Of a stretch of DNA of 64,000 nucleotides, positions 35,647 to 46,200 are shown in pieces (the stretch's first letter is position 1; each line of letters opens with the position of its first letter). Location of the stretch: positions 138,347-202,346 of the forward strand of contig CAWIRE010000014.1 of the NCBI GenBank assembly GCA_963838385.1, read 5' to 3'. The translations under genes and the position numbers were made by a program. Origin of the DNA: DAHUYF01 sp963838385 (GTDB lineage: Bacteria; Pseudomonadota; Alphaproteobacteria; ATCC43930; CGMCC-115725). Below the pieces are notes generated by a model. It was given only the letters and a program-made list of their open reading frames with translations. It made no database searches and was not told the origin of the DNA.

Positions 35647-36282
35647 ATGGCCGGTAGGACCAAGACAGCCGAGGGGAAAGCGACCGCCGGGACGACGACA
35701 GCAGCCGCTCGCCGCGGTCCAGGCCGCAAGCGCGACGAAGCGCGGCGGCAGGCGATCCTGCGCGCCGCCTATGAGACGCTCGAGGCCGAGGGATATGGCG
35801 GCTTCACGATCGAGGCCGTGGCGGCGCGCGCAGGCGCAGCGAAGACGACGATCTATCGCTGGTGGCCGTCCAAGGGAGCCCTCGCCATCGACAGCTTTCT
35901 CGATCTCTACCAAAGGGAATCGCCATACCCGCAGACCCGCTCGGCCACCGAGGATTTGAAGGCTCAGCTACGGCTGACAGCAAAGGCGTGGGGCGGCCGA
36001 TCCGGTTGCATCATCGCCGGCATCGTCGCAGCAGGCCAAAGCGATGCCTCGACGCTCGAGCTTTACCGCGAGCGGCTGGTGGAGCCGCGCCGTGAGGAGG
36101 GCCGCCGACTGCTGCAGCGAGGCATCGACAATGGCGAGTTCCGGCCGGACATCGATATCGAAGCGGCGCTCGACGCGCTCTATGGCCCCTTCTACGCCCG
36201 CCTGCTGGCGTGGGCCGGGCCGCTCGACCCGGCATGGGCCGAGCGGATTTGTGACACCGTGCTCAGGGGTCTCATGGTCTAG
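35647..36282 (+). CDS. TetR-family repressor of the emrAB operon
   Basis: About 211 residues. The N-terminal HTH covers about 25-75 (RRQAILRAAYETLEAEGYGGFTIEAVAARAGAAKTTIYRWWPSKGALAID). The TIYRWWPSK recognition-helix segment is common to the AcrR-like group. The open frame extends upstream over the operators without family sequence, so the ATG at 35647 is preferred. C-terminal ligand domain follows the TetR_C pattern (LELYRERLVEPRREEGRRLL). Divergent to emrAB, it presumably represses that operon and itself through the two TACGGCTCGTA sites. The ligand is unknown. Confidence 0.88.
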   Translation: MAGRTKTAEGKATAGTTTAAARRGPGRKRDEARRQAILRAAYETLEAEGYGGFTIEAVAARAGAAKTTIYRWWPSKGALAIDSFLDLYQRESPYPQTRSATEDLKAQLRLTAKAWGGRSGCIIAGIVAAGQSDASTLELYRERLVEPRREEGRRLLQRGIDNGEFRPDIDIEAALDALYGPFYARLLAWAGPLDPAWAERICDTVLRGLMV

Positions 36283-36512
36283 GTGCTAGACACCGCAGGC
36301 CGCACGGGAAGCATATCGCCAGCGCCGCCGAGATCGCAGCCTACGCCGACGCCACGGCCGATATGTTTTGCGCCTGCCTCGAGGGTCTGCGCCGCTCTCG
36401 AGAGCGACGATCTTTGGCAACAAATCTGCTCGTGAGCGTTTTACGGACAGCGGGAGGCGGGTGCCTCACGTCGCGGTTTGACACGAATCCTCGGCCGGGC
36501 GGAGGGAACCAG
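36283..36512. other. Gap with a possible decayed regulator tail
   Basis: The plus strand from about 36306 reads GKHIASAAEIAAYADATADMF, which resembles the C-terminal end of a TetR protein but has no start or HTH. It may be a remnant of a duplicated regulator. A TTGACA (36478-36483) could be part of the promoter for the next gene, but no good -10 lies at proper spacing. Confidence 0.3.
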
Positions 36513-37310
36513 ATGACGAAGGGTGCGAAGGGGGAACTCGCGGCGGCCGGGGACGGCGGTCCAAGGATCTTGTCGATCGGTCCAAGAACCTTGTCGATCG
36601 ATGTCGGCGGCACCGGTCTCAAGGCGTCCGTCCTTGATGGCGCCGGGCGGATGATGGTGGCGCGGGTGCGCGTGCCGACCCCTGATCCGTGCCACCCGGC
36701 GATTCTGTTGCGCGCGCTCGCAAGCCTCGTCGCGCCGCTGCCGCCTTGCGAGCGCATCTCCATCGGATTTCCGGGCGTGGTCCGCGAGGGCCATGTCGTC
36801 ACCGCACCGCATTTCGACGCCGAGACGTGGCGGGATTATCCGCTCGCGGCGGCGGTTTCGCGCCGCTTCGGCAAGCCTGCGCGCCTGCTGAACGACGCCG
36901 AGATCCAGGGGCTGGGGATCATCGCCGGGCGCGGGCTCGAAGTGGTGCTCACCCTCGGCACCGGCGTCGGCAGCGCCGTGTTCGGGAACGGCCGCCTCGC
37001 GCCTCACCTCGAGCTGGCGCAGCATCCGATCCGCAAGCACAAGACCTACAACGACTATATCGGGAACGAGGCCCGCCGCGCGCTGGGTGCCAGGAAATGG
37101 AGCCGCCGCGTCGGCAAGGTGATCGATATCGTTCAGTCCCTGCTGCACTATGACGTGCTTTATCTCGGCGGCGGCAACGCCGCTTCCGTCATGCTCGCGC
37201 TGCCCGACAACATCCGGATCGCGTCAAACGATGCCGGCATCACCGGCGGGATCCATCTCTGGGACGAGGACGTTCTGGCGCGATATCCACCACGCCCGCG
37301 GGCGTGGTGA
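36513..37310 (+). CDS. ROK-family / polyphosphate glucokinase-like sugar kinase
   Basis: A 265-residue protein of the actin-fold sugar kinase superfamily. The phosphate-1 motif LSIDVGGTGLKASVLDGAG starts near residue 29, NDAEIQGLGII is the sugar-binding aspartate region, and LGTGVGSAVFGNGRLAPHLELAQHPIRKHKTYNDYIG is close to the polyphosphate/ATP-glucokinase signature. The zinc-binding CxCGxxGC motif of ROK repressors is missing, so a kinase is favoured. GGAGGG precedes the ATG at 36513. The gene stands alone. Substrate (glucose or another hexose) and phosphoryl donor are not provable here. Confidence 0.75.
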   Translation: MTKGAKGELAAAGDGGPRILSIGPRTLSIDVGGTGLKASVLDGAGRMMVARVRVPTPDPCHPAILLRALASLVAPLPPCERISIGFPGVVREGHVVTAPHFDAETWRDYPLAAAVSRRFGKPARLLNDAEIQGLGIIAGRGLEVVLTLGTGVGSAVFGNGRLAPHLELAQHPIRKHKTYNDYIGNEARRALGARKWSRRVGKVIDIVQSLLHYDVLYLGGGNAASVMLALPDNIRIASNDAGITGGIHLWDEDVLARYPPRPRAW

Positions 37311-37324
37311 CGGCAAGCCGCAAA

Positions 37325-40300
37325 CTAAGGCCGCGCCGGCTTGCCCTCCTGCAGCCGTCGCGCCAGGTACTGCTCCAGCGCATTGACCTCGAAGACGGTG
37401 CGCGGCGCGTCGATCGAGCCGTCGAGGCGCATCACCAGCGGCGGCGCGTCGGGCAGCCCGGCGAGCCGGAACTCGACGCGGCTCGTCATGGTCCATTGCG
37501 GCAGATCGAGGCTCGCCGTGGCACGGCCCTCGCCGCCCTCGGCCTCGAGGCGAAGATCGTCGCTGCGGGCGATGCCCTGGGCGATATGGAAGCTGCCGTC
37601 CAGCGCCGAGACGGCGGTGCGGCCCCCCGCCCCGCTGCGCAGCAGGCTCGCGAGATCGCCGGGCCGCGTCGCGACGCGCTCGTTCATCGCCTTGAGGTCG
37701 ACCCCGGCCAAGCTGCCGCCGCGGCTCTTCAGCGTCGCCTCGCCGGCGAGGGCCGCCACCATATCCGCCTCGCTGACGCCGCTGGCGGCAAGCTGCGCGT
37801 CAAGATCGACCCGCCCGTCGAGGAAGCCGCCGCCGCCCGACTTCGCCAGCGCCTCCTTGAGATCGACATCCTTGAGCATGAGATGCCCCTGCAGCCCCGG
37901 CACCGCGACGCCGCTGGCGCCGCCGCTCGCCTCGACGCTGCCGCCGAGGAGCTTGGCGGTGAGCTGCTGCAGCGACAGCACGCCATCCTTGACCGAGGCG
38001 GCGAGCGTCGGCGCGTCGAGGCGCCAGCCGCCATAGGCGAGGCTGTGCGCCGCAAGCTTCAGCTCGAGATCGGCGCGCCGCAGCATGGAGAAATCGAGCG
38101 GCTCCTCGGACCAGAGCGGCGCCGCCGCGGGCGCCCGCACCGCCGCGAGCACGATCCCCCGCCTCGGCGAGGCGCGCGCGAAATGCTGATCCAGCGACGC
38201 CGACCGCCGCGCCGAGAGCAGGCGATCGATCGCCCAGTCGCCGGCGGTGAGATCGGCATCGAGCTTGGCGCGGCTGCCCGTGCGATCGACGCCGATCGTG
38301 CCCGCGAGCGTGCTCTGGCCGATGGCGAGCGCCATATGCTGCAGCGTGAAGCGCCCGGCATGGCCGCTCAGCCGCCCGGAAAGCTTGACCGCGCCGGGGT
38401 CCTGGGCCGGCTGATAGAGCGGGCTGAACACGCGCACCAGCTCGGCAAAGCTCGGATGGTCGAGATCGTATCCCATGTCGAGCGCGCCATCCGCCCGCGC
38501 GATGTCGCCGACGACATGCGCGTGGCCGCCGAGCAGCTGCACATCGGTGTCGACGGTGGCGGTCTGGCGATCGTATTGCAGGCCGCCGCCGAGGCTGAAG
38601 GCGCCGTAGCGGCGGCCACGCGCGAGCTTGGGGGCCACCACGCGCAGCACGCGCTCGAGCTCGGGCCCGTGCATGTCGAAAGCGATCTGGCCGGTGGTCG
38701 TGTCCTCGAGCCCGTCGATCACGCCGCTGAGATTGGCCGAGGCGCCGCCGATATCGCCGATGCCGAGCTCGCGGATCGTCGCCTCGGCGTTCTCCAGCGT
38801 GCCGGCGAGATGGACATCGCTCATCGGCTGGCCGTGCCAGGTGAGCGCCTGGACCCGCAGATCGACATTGGCATCGAAGCTGGACAGGACCCCGCCGCCG
38901 GCGGCCGGCGGCGCGGGCGCGGCCGGCGCGGCCGGCGCGGCGGGCGGCGCCGGCGCGGGCGGCGGCAGGTAGGCGTCGAGATTGAAGCGATCGGCGGCGA
39001 GCCTGAGGCCGATGCCCGGCCGCGCCCGCAGCAGCACCGTCGCGGCGCCGCCGAGCCGCGTGGCATCGAGCGTGGCGTCGAGGGCGTTGACGTTGAGTTC
39101 GATCGCCGGCAAGCACCAGGCGGCTCGACAGCGTCGCCTTGCGCAGCCGGTCGGGCGGGACCCGGCCCATGGTCAGCCCGAACCAGCCGCAGAGGCTGCG
39201 CAGGTCATCGGCGTTGACCTCGAGCACCGCCTGGGCATGCGGGCCATCGCGCGGCGTCGCCGCGGTGCCGCTCAGCAACAGGTCCGAGCCGCCCGGCAGC
39301 AGCGCGGCGAGACGGCTGAGGGTGAGCCGGCCGTCGGCGAGGCCGAGCTTGAGGCGGGCGTCGCGGACGATGCCGCCATGCCACAGCATCACGTCGACGC
39401 CGATGTCGAGGCTGGCGTTCAAGTCGGTCGGCAGGACGATGCCGCCGATCCCGTGCTGCGCCACCATGAGCGCGGCGGCGCCGGGGATCGCGGCGAGCGC
39501 GTAGGCGGGAGAAGCGGACACCCGCGCCGCCTGCTGCGGCGCGGGCCAGCGGTCGACATCGATCTGGCCGATCGACAGCGCCAGCGCCAGCGCTGGCGGC
39601 GGCCCCGATGCGACATGGAAGCTGCCATCGCCGTGCAGCGGGCCGAAATCGAGGGCGAGATGATCGAGCGCCAGCGCGTGCGTCGAACCGGCAAGGTCGG
39701 CGCTGACGGCCATGGGCTGCGACAGCGCCGCGGGCAGCGCGATCCGGGCCAGGGTGCCGAGGAACGCCCGGGCATCGCCGCTGGCGAGCTTGAGCTTGCC
39801 CGAGAGGCGACGGTCATCGGCCGGCCCGGTCAGCAGCGCATCGAGCTGAAGCCGCGCCGCGGGCTTGGTCGTCACCGTGAGCTGCACCGGCACCTGCGCC
39901 GCGTCGGGCGCGCCGCTGTGCAGCTCGAAACTCACCGCCGCGCCGCGCGCCACCAGGTCTCCCGTCGCGGCGATCTGGCGGGAGGCGGGATCGATCGAGA
40001 GATCGGCATTGATGTGCTCGAAGCGCTCGACGCCGCCCCGGGCGCGCCAGGTCACGGCGCCGTTCTGGATGGCGAGCCGGGCCAGCGCCGCGATCCCGGC
40101 CGCGGCGGCGGGCGCCTCGCCCGGCGCCGGCGCACCCGCCTGCCCCGCCGGCGCCGAGGCGGCACCCGCCCGGCGCCAGTTCGGCGTGCCATCCGGCAGC
40201 CGCTCGAGATCGATCTCCGGGTCGATCAGCGTGGCGCTGCGCGGCTCGATCCGGCCGGCCAGCAGCGGCAGCAGCGCCAGCTTCACTTCGAGCGCCCGCA

Positions 40301-40550
40301 GCCTTACCATGAAGGGGGCGGCCGCACCGGGCGGGTTGGCGATGCGCAGGTCCCGCGCGGTCAGCGCCGGCGACGGCAGCAGGCTGAGGCCGATCGGCCC
40401 GGCGAGCTCGACCGTCTCGCCGGTGCGTTCGCTGAGCTGGGCCGCGATCGGGGCCTTGAAGCGCTCGACGTTGAGAAGCCGGGGCGCGACAACGAGGCCG
40501 GCGAGGACGAGGACGAGGACAATGCCGAATAGGATAGCCGCGATGCGCAA
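37325..40550 (-). CDS. AsmA-family outer-membrane biogenesis protein (one apparent frameshift)
   Basis: A long repetitive protein with an N-terminal membrane anchor (RIAAILFGIVLVLVLAGLVVAPRLL) and then the AsmA segment LNVERFKAPIAAQLSERTGETVELAGPIGLSLLPSPALTARDLRIANPPG. The frame changes by +1 near 39110 (TT in GTGCTTGCC would read correctly as a single T). Upstream ...SSRLVL then resumes as PAIELNVNALDATLDATRLGG. The C-terminal part repeats AsmA-like segments and ends RRLQEGKPARP. A TTG start at 40550 with GGGAGAGG at good spacing is preferred over the ATG at 40583. Total about 1075 residues. AsmA proteins are thought to move lipids between membranes. Confidence 0.8.
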
Positions 40551-40609
40551 GAAACCTCTCCCGGACGGGCCGCACCATAGCATGCCGGCGGCGCCGGCAG
40601 GAGGACGCG

Positions 40610-40783
40610 ATGGCTGACGTTGTCAACCTCAACCGCTACCGCAAGCGTCGCGACCGCCGCGATTCGGAGGCCGAAGCCGCCGCCAACCGCGTGCGCCACG
40701 GCCGCAGCAAGGCCGAGCGCGAGAAGCTGAAGCGCGAGAACGAGAAGGCGGCCAAGGATCTCGCGGACAAGCGGCTCGACTAG
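40610..40783 (+). CDS. DUF4169 small basic protein
   Basis: A 57-residue protein, MADVVNLNRYRKRRDRRDSE..., ending ANRVRHGRSKAEREKLKRENEKAAKDLADKRLD-like. The pattern NLNRYRK...ANRVRHGRSKAE is characteristic of DUF4169, a short helical family in alphaproteobacteria. GGAGG precedes the ATG. Strongly charged throughout; function unknown. It is divergent from the AsmA gene and precedes the GreA-like gene. Confidence 0.8.
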   Translation: MADVVNLNRYRKRRDRRDSEAEAAANRVRHGRSKAEREKLKRENEKAAKDLADKRLD

Positions 40784-40896
40784 ACCGGCGCCACGGGTGT
40801 GGGGATCACCCGCCGAGGCGAGCCCGGGAACGTCCCGCGCGCGCCGCCGTTGCCCTGGGGATACCCGCCCCGCCAGATGCTCGATGGAGAATGACC

Positions 40897-41406
40897 ATGA
40901 GCCGAGCCTTTGTCAGCGAGAGCGATACCGAGGCCGCGGCCGGCGGGCTGCCGGAGCTGCCCGTCAGCCGGCATCCGAACTACGTCACCCGTCATGGGCT
41001 GCGGCTGCTGGAAAAGCGGCTGACCGCGGCGCAGGGCGAGCAGCAGGGGCTGCAGGCGGCGCCCGACGATCCCGCCAAGGAGCTGCGGCTGGCCCATCTC
41101 GGGCGCGAGATCCGCTATCTCGAGGCGCGGATCGAGCGCGCCATTCCGGTGGATCCGGCGCAGCAGCCGACCGACGAGGTCGCGTTCGGTGCGGTGGTGG
41201 AGGTGCGCGACCCGGCCGGCGCGCATCACTCCTTCGCCATCGTCGGCGAGGACGAGGCCGATGCCGAGCACGGCAAGGTGAGCTGGGTCTCGCCGCTCGC
41301 CCGCGCGCTCATCGGCTCGGGGGTCGGCGACACGGTGCTGTGGCGGCGTCCGGCCGGCGAGGTCGAGCTCGAGATCGAGGCCATCCGCTATCCCGAGCGC
41401 GGCTAG
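40897..41406 (+). CDS. GreA/GreB-family transcription elongation factor
   Basis: About 169 residues. The N-terminal coiled coil is at about 35-80 (VTRHGLRLLEKRLTAAQ, then LRLAHLGREIRYLEARIERA), followed by the globular GreA/B C-terminal domain (VAFGAVVEVRDPAG, then FAIVGEDEADAEHGKVSWVSPLARALIGSGVGDTVLWRRP). The coiled coil starts later than in GreA/GreB, and the acidic tip pair is less clear, so it may be a Gre-like factor rather than GreA itself. ATG at 40897 has GGAG at better spacing than 40891. A hairpin at 41408-41428 follows the stop. Confidence 0.75.
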   Translation: MSRAFVSESDTEAAAGGLPELPVSRHPNYVTRHGLRLLEKRLTAAQGEQQGLQAAPDDPAKELRLAHLGREIRYLEARIERAIPVDPAQQPTDEVAFGAVVEVRDPAGAHHSFAIVGEDEADAEHGKVSWVSPLARALIGSGVGDTVLWRRPAGEVELEIEAIRYPERG

Positions 41407-41563
41407 GCGAACGCGCTCTGCGCGTTCGTCCGCGGCGGCGTCAGCGCTTGCGCGCGAGCCAAGCGCGGGAGCCGCACCGTGCGGATTAGTCGGACGGGCG
41501 CGGGCTCTCGCGGTTGCAAGGGCAACCGCTGCCGCCCGCCAGCGACAACGCTTCGCGTTGCGC
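41407..41563. repeat. Modular hairpin repeat, inverted copy
   Basis: Hairpins CGAACGCG-CTCTG-CGCGTTCG (41408-41428), GCGCTTG...CAAGCGC (about 41445-41467), GGTTGC-type (about 41510-41530) and CAACGC-TTC-GCGTTG (41546-41560) follow in order. The central modules are the reverse complement of those at 9398-9510, so this is the same repeat in inverted orientation. It lies between convergent stops, with the right-hand hairpin touching the FAD oxidase stop. Confidence 0.7.
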
Positions 41564-42963
41564 TAGACCCGCACGATCTTGCCTGGGTTCATGATGTTGT
41601 CGGGGTCGAGCGCGCGCTTGATGCTGCGCATCACCGCGATGGCATCGCCATGCTCGGCGATGAGGAAATCCATCTTGCCGTAGCCGACGCCGTGCTCGCC
41701 GGTGCAGGTGCCGTCCATGGCGATCGCGCGCTGGATCATGCGGTCGTTGATCCGCGTCGCCTCCGCCAGCTCATCGGGCTTGTCGGGATCGAGGATGAAG
41801 GCGAGATGGAAATTCCCGTCGCCGACATGGCCGACCAGCACCGTGGGCACGAAGGACTGCTCGAGATCGCGCTTGGTCTCGGCGATGCATTCGGCCAGGC
41901 GCGAGATCGGCACGCAGACGTCGGTCGCCCAGCCCTTGGCACCCGGCCTCAGCGCCAGCGCGGCGTAATAGGCGTCGTGCCGCGCCTGCCACAGCTTGGA
42001 GCGCTCCTCCTGCGTCGCGGCCCAGCGGAACTCGCTGGCGCCCTGCTCGGCGGCGAACTCCTTCGACCTGTGCCACCTGCTCCTGCCACGCCCTGCCGGG
42101 TGCCGTGGAACTCGAAGAAGAGCGTCGGCGCCACGGCGTAGTCGAGCTTGGCGTAGCGGTTGACGGCATCCATCTGCTTGGCGTCCAGCAGCTCGATGCG
42201 GGCCACCGGCACGCCGGCCTGGATGGTGGCGACCACGGTGTCGACCGCCGCCTCGACCGAGGGGAAGGGGCAGACCGCCGCCATGATCGCCTCGGGAATG
42301 CCGTAGAGCCGGAGCGTCACCTCGGTGATCACCCCCAGCGTCCCCTCGGATCCGACGAAGAGCCGCGTCAGGTCATAGCCGGCCGCCGATTTGCGCGCGC
42401 GCCGCGCGGTGCGGATCACCCGCCCGTCCGCCAGCACCACGGTCAGCGACAGCACGTTCTCCCGCATCGTGCCGTAGCGCACCGCATTCGTCCCCGAGGC
42501 CCGCGTCGCCGCCATCCCGCCCAGCGAGGCGTCCGCCCCGGGATCGATCGGGAAGAACAGGCCGGTGTCGCGCAGATGCTCGTTGAGCTGCTTCCTCGTC
42601 ACCCCCGCCTCGACCGTGCAGTCGAGATCCGCCGCCGACACCCGCAGCACCCGGTTCATCCCGCGAGAGATCGATGCACACCCCGCCCTGAAGCGCCGCC
42701 ACATGGCCCTCGAGCGAGGTGCCGGTGCCGAAGGCGATCACCGGCACCTTCGCCGCCGCACACGCCCGCACCACCTCGGCGACCTCGTCCGTGGATTGCG
42801 CGAACACCACCGCGTCGGGCGGCGCCGGCAGGTGGTAGCTCTCGTCGCGCCCATGCTGCTCCCGCACCGCCGCTGCGGTCGAGAGCCGGTCGCCGAAGCG
42901 CGCCTTCAGCCCCTCGATTACGGCGGCGATCGGCTTGGTGCGGCGCAGCGCGGAAGCGGTCAT
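41563..42963 (-). CDS. GlcD/DLD-type FAD-linked oxidase (three apparent frameshifts)
   Basis: A flavoprotein of the D-lactate/glycolate dehydrogenase family, about 466 residues when repaired. The FAD-binding domain carries PPDAVVFAQSTDEVAEVVRACA, FGTGTSLEGHVAAL and DPGADASLGGMAATRASGTNAVRYGTM. The C-terminal cap ends GHVGDGNFH, ...TGEHGVGYGKMDFL, DPDNIMNPGKIVRV. Three breaks, all +1, lie at about 42669 (GGG for GG), 42089 (GTGGCAG) and 42066 (GAAGGAG). Restoring them yields an uninterrupted, family-typical protein: LFFEFHGTRQGV, QEQVAQVE, EFAAEQGASEFRWAATQEER. The substrate, D-lactate or glycolate, is not certain. Confidence 0.85.
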
Positions 42964-43155
42964 GGGAGGCCCTTTTGCCAGGACGTAAACACTTGGGAAC
43001 CGAGCCTAGCCCAAGCCGGGGGCCGCGCCAAACGCCCGACTCCGCCGGAAGATGTGCGTCGCCGCGCCGGCGGCCGGAGCGAATCATGCGCGGCCGCGGC
43101 CGGCGGCGACATATTTACTCCGCCGTCGCCGGCTCCTGGCACGTTCATTGCAAAG

Positions 43156-43201
43156 TATCGCAAAGACCTTTTCGGCCGATTGTGACGATCTCTTTGCGAT
43201 A
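43156..43201. promoter_or_regulatory. Perfect 11-bp inverted repeat upstream of the ferredoxin oxidoreductase gene
   Basis: TATCGCAAAGA (43156-43166) and TCTTTGCGATA (43191-43201) are exact reverse complements 24 bp apart, 55 bp before the start codon. A further partial GCAAAG lies just upstream. This is suited to a dimeric regulator or an RNA hairpin in the leader. The regulator is unknown. Confidence 0.55.
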
Positions 43202-43255
43202 TTAAGTGTTTGTTGTTGAGGTACCGTCACATTCGAGACGGGTTCGGGAGAAGCG

Positions 43256-46200
43256 ATGACGCTCGCGACTGTCACCCTCGACGACAAATACACGATCGAT
43301 ACCGGACGCATCTATCTCAGCGGCATCCAGGCGCTGGTGCGCCTGCCGCTGCTGCAGCGCCGCCGCGACCTCGCTTCCGGCCTCAACACTGCCGGCTTCA
43401 TTTCCGGATATCGCGGCTCGCCGCTGGGCGGCCTCGACCAGAATCTCTGGCACGCGCAGCGCCTGCTGGAGCAGCACCACATCCGCTTCCAGCCCGGCAT
43501 CAACGAGGACCTCGCCGCCACCGCGATCTGGGGCAGCCAGCAGACCAACCTCTTCCCCGGCGCCAAATACGACGGCGTCTTCGCGCTCTGGTACGGCAAG
43601 GGCCCCGGCGTCGACCGCACCGGCGACGTCTTCAAGCATGCCAACGCCACCGGCACGGCGCGCCATGGCGGCGTGCTGGTGGTGGCGGGCGACGATCACG
43701 CGGCCAAATCCTCGACCCTGCCGCATCAATCCGAATACGCCTTCATCGACGCCTCGATCCCGGTGCTCAACCCGGCCGGCGTGCAGGACATCCTCGATCT
43801 CGGCCTCTATGGCTGGGCGATGTCGCGCTTCAGCGGCTGCTGGGTGGGGTTCAAGGCGATCGCCGAGACGATGGACAATTCCGCCTCGGTCCATGCCGAT
43901 CCGCAGCGCGTCGCGATCGCGCTGCCGGAGGATTTCGCGCTGCCGCCGGGCGGGCTCAACATCCGCTGGCCGGATTACAACGCGCTCGAGATCGAGCGCC
44001 GGCTCAGGCGCTGGAAGCTGCCGGCGGTGCAGGCCTTCGCCCGCGCCAACCGGCTCGACCGGGTGACGCTGGAGAGCCCGCGCGCGCGGCTCGGCATTCT
44101 CGCCACCGGCAAATCCTATCTCGATGTGCGCCAGGCGCTCTCCGATCTCGGCATCGACGACGCGCTCGCCGCGGCGATCGGGCTCAGGCTCTACAAGGTG
44201 GCGCTGAGCTGGCCGCTCGAGCCCGAAGGCGCGCGCCGCTTCGCCGCCGGGCTCGAGGAGATCCTCGTCGTCGAGGAGAAGCGCCCGGTGGTCGAGCGCC
44301 AGCTCAAGGACATCCTCTACGACATGAGCGCGCGGCCGCGGATCGTCGGCAAGGAGGACGAGCGCGGCGCGCCGCTGCTCGCCGCCACCGGCGAGCTCGA
44401 TCCGATGCAGGTGGCGCGCGCCATCGCCGCGCGCATCGCGCGCTTCCACCCCTCGCCGCGCATCGCCGACCGCATCGCCTATCTCGACGCCAGGGAGCGG
44501 CAGCTCAGGACGGCCAAGGCGCCGCTCGAGCGCATCCCCTATTTCTGCTCGGGCTGTCCGCACAACACCTCGACGAAAGTGCCCGAAGGCAGCCGTGCCA
44601 CGGCCGGCATCGGCTGCCACTACATGGCGATCTGGATGGATCGCGACACCGCGACCTATACGCAGATGGGCGGCGAAGGCGTGCCCTGGATCGGCCAGGC
44701 GCCGTTCACCGAGACGCCGCACATCTTCGCCAATCTCGGCGACGGCACCTATTACCATTCCGGCATCCTCGCCATCCGCGCGGCACTCGCGGCCGGGGTC
44801 ACCATCACCTACAAGCTGCTCTACAACGACGCCGTCGCCATGACCGGCGGCCAGCCGATAGAAGGCCATCCCACCGTGCCGCAGATCACGCGGCAGCTCG
44901 CGGCCGAAGGCGTCCGGCGCATCACCATCGTCAGCGACGAGCCCGACAAATATCCCGCCGATGCCGGCATCGCGCCGGGCGTCGACATCTGCCACCGCGA
45001 GAAGCTCGACGAAGTGCAGCGCCGCCTGCGCGAGACGCCGGGGGTCACCGTGCTGATCTACGACCAGACCTGCGCGGCCGAGAAGCGGCGCCGGCGCAAG
45101 CGCGGCACCTTCCCCGACCCGGCCAAGCGCGTCTTCATCAACGAGCTGGTCTGCGAAGGCTGCGGCGATTGCTCGCGGGCCTCGAACTGCCTCTCGGTGG
45201 TGCCGGTCGAGACCGAGTTCGGCCGCAAGCGCGCCATCGACCAGTCGAGCTGCAACAAGGACTATTCCTGCGTCGAGGGCTTCTGCCCGAGCTTCGTCAC
45301 CGTGCATGGCGGCAATCTGCGCAAGCATCACGCGCCGGCCGACCACGAGGAGTTCCCGGCGCTGCCCGAGCCGGCGCTGCCGTCGCTGGCCGAGCCCTAC
45401 AACATCCTGGTCGCCGGCGTCGGCGGCACCGGCGTCGTCACCATCGGCGCGCTGCTCGGCATGGCGGCCCATCTCGAAGGCAAGGGCTGCTCGGTCCTCG
45501 ACATGACCGGGCTGGCGCAGAAGGGCGGCGCGGTGCTGAGCCATATCCGCATCGGCGGCGCGCCCGAGGATCTCCACGCCGCGCGCATCGTCACCGGCGG
45601 CGCGCAGCTCCTGCTCGGCTGCGACATCGTCGTCGCCGCCACGCCCGACGGCCTCGCGCGGCTCAAGGACGGCGCCAGCCGCGCGGTGATCAACCGCCAC
45701 GAGACCATCACCGGCGCCTTCACCCGCGACCCCGACATCGCCTTCCCCGAGGCCGATCTCGAGCGCGCGATCACCACGGCGGTGGGCGAGGCGCGGGCCG
45801 AGTTCATCGACGCGACGCGGCTCGCCACCGCGCTCACCGGCGACAGCATCGCCACCAACCTCTTCCTCGCGGGCTATGCCTGGCAGCGCGGGCTCATCCC
45901 GGTCTCCGCCGCGGCAATCGAGCGCGCCATCGAGCTCAACGCGGTCGCGGTCGACGTCAACCGGCACGCCTTCCGCTGGGGCCGCTGGGCGGCGGCGGAT
46001 CGCGCGGCGGTCGAGCGCGTCGCCGCGCCCGATGCGCCGGCGGCCGAGCGGCTTTCCCAGACGCTCGACGAGATCATCGCCCGGCGCGTCGATTTCCTGA
46101 CGCGCTACCAGAACGCCGCCTATGCGCGGCGCTACGAGCGCCTCGCGCGGCGCGCCGAGCGCGCCGAGCGGCAGCTCGCGCCGGGCGCCGCGGGCTTCGC

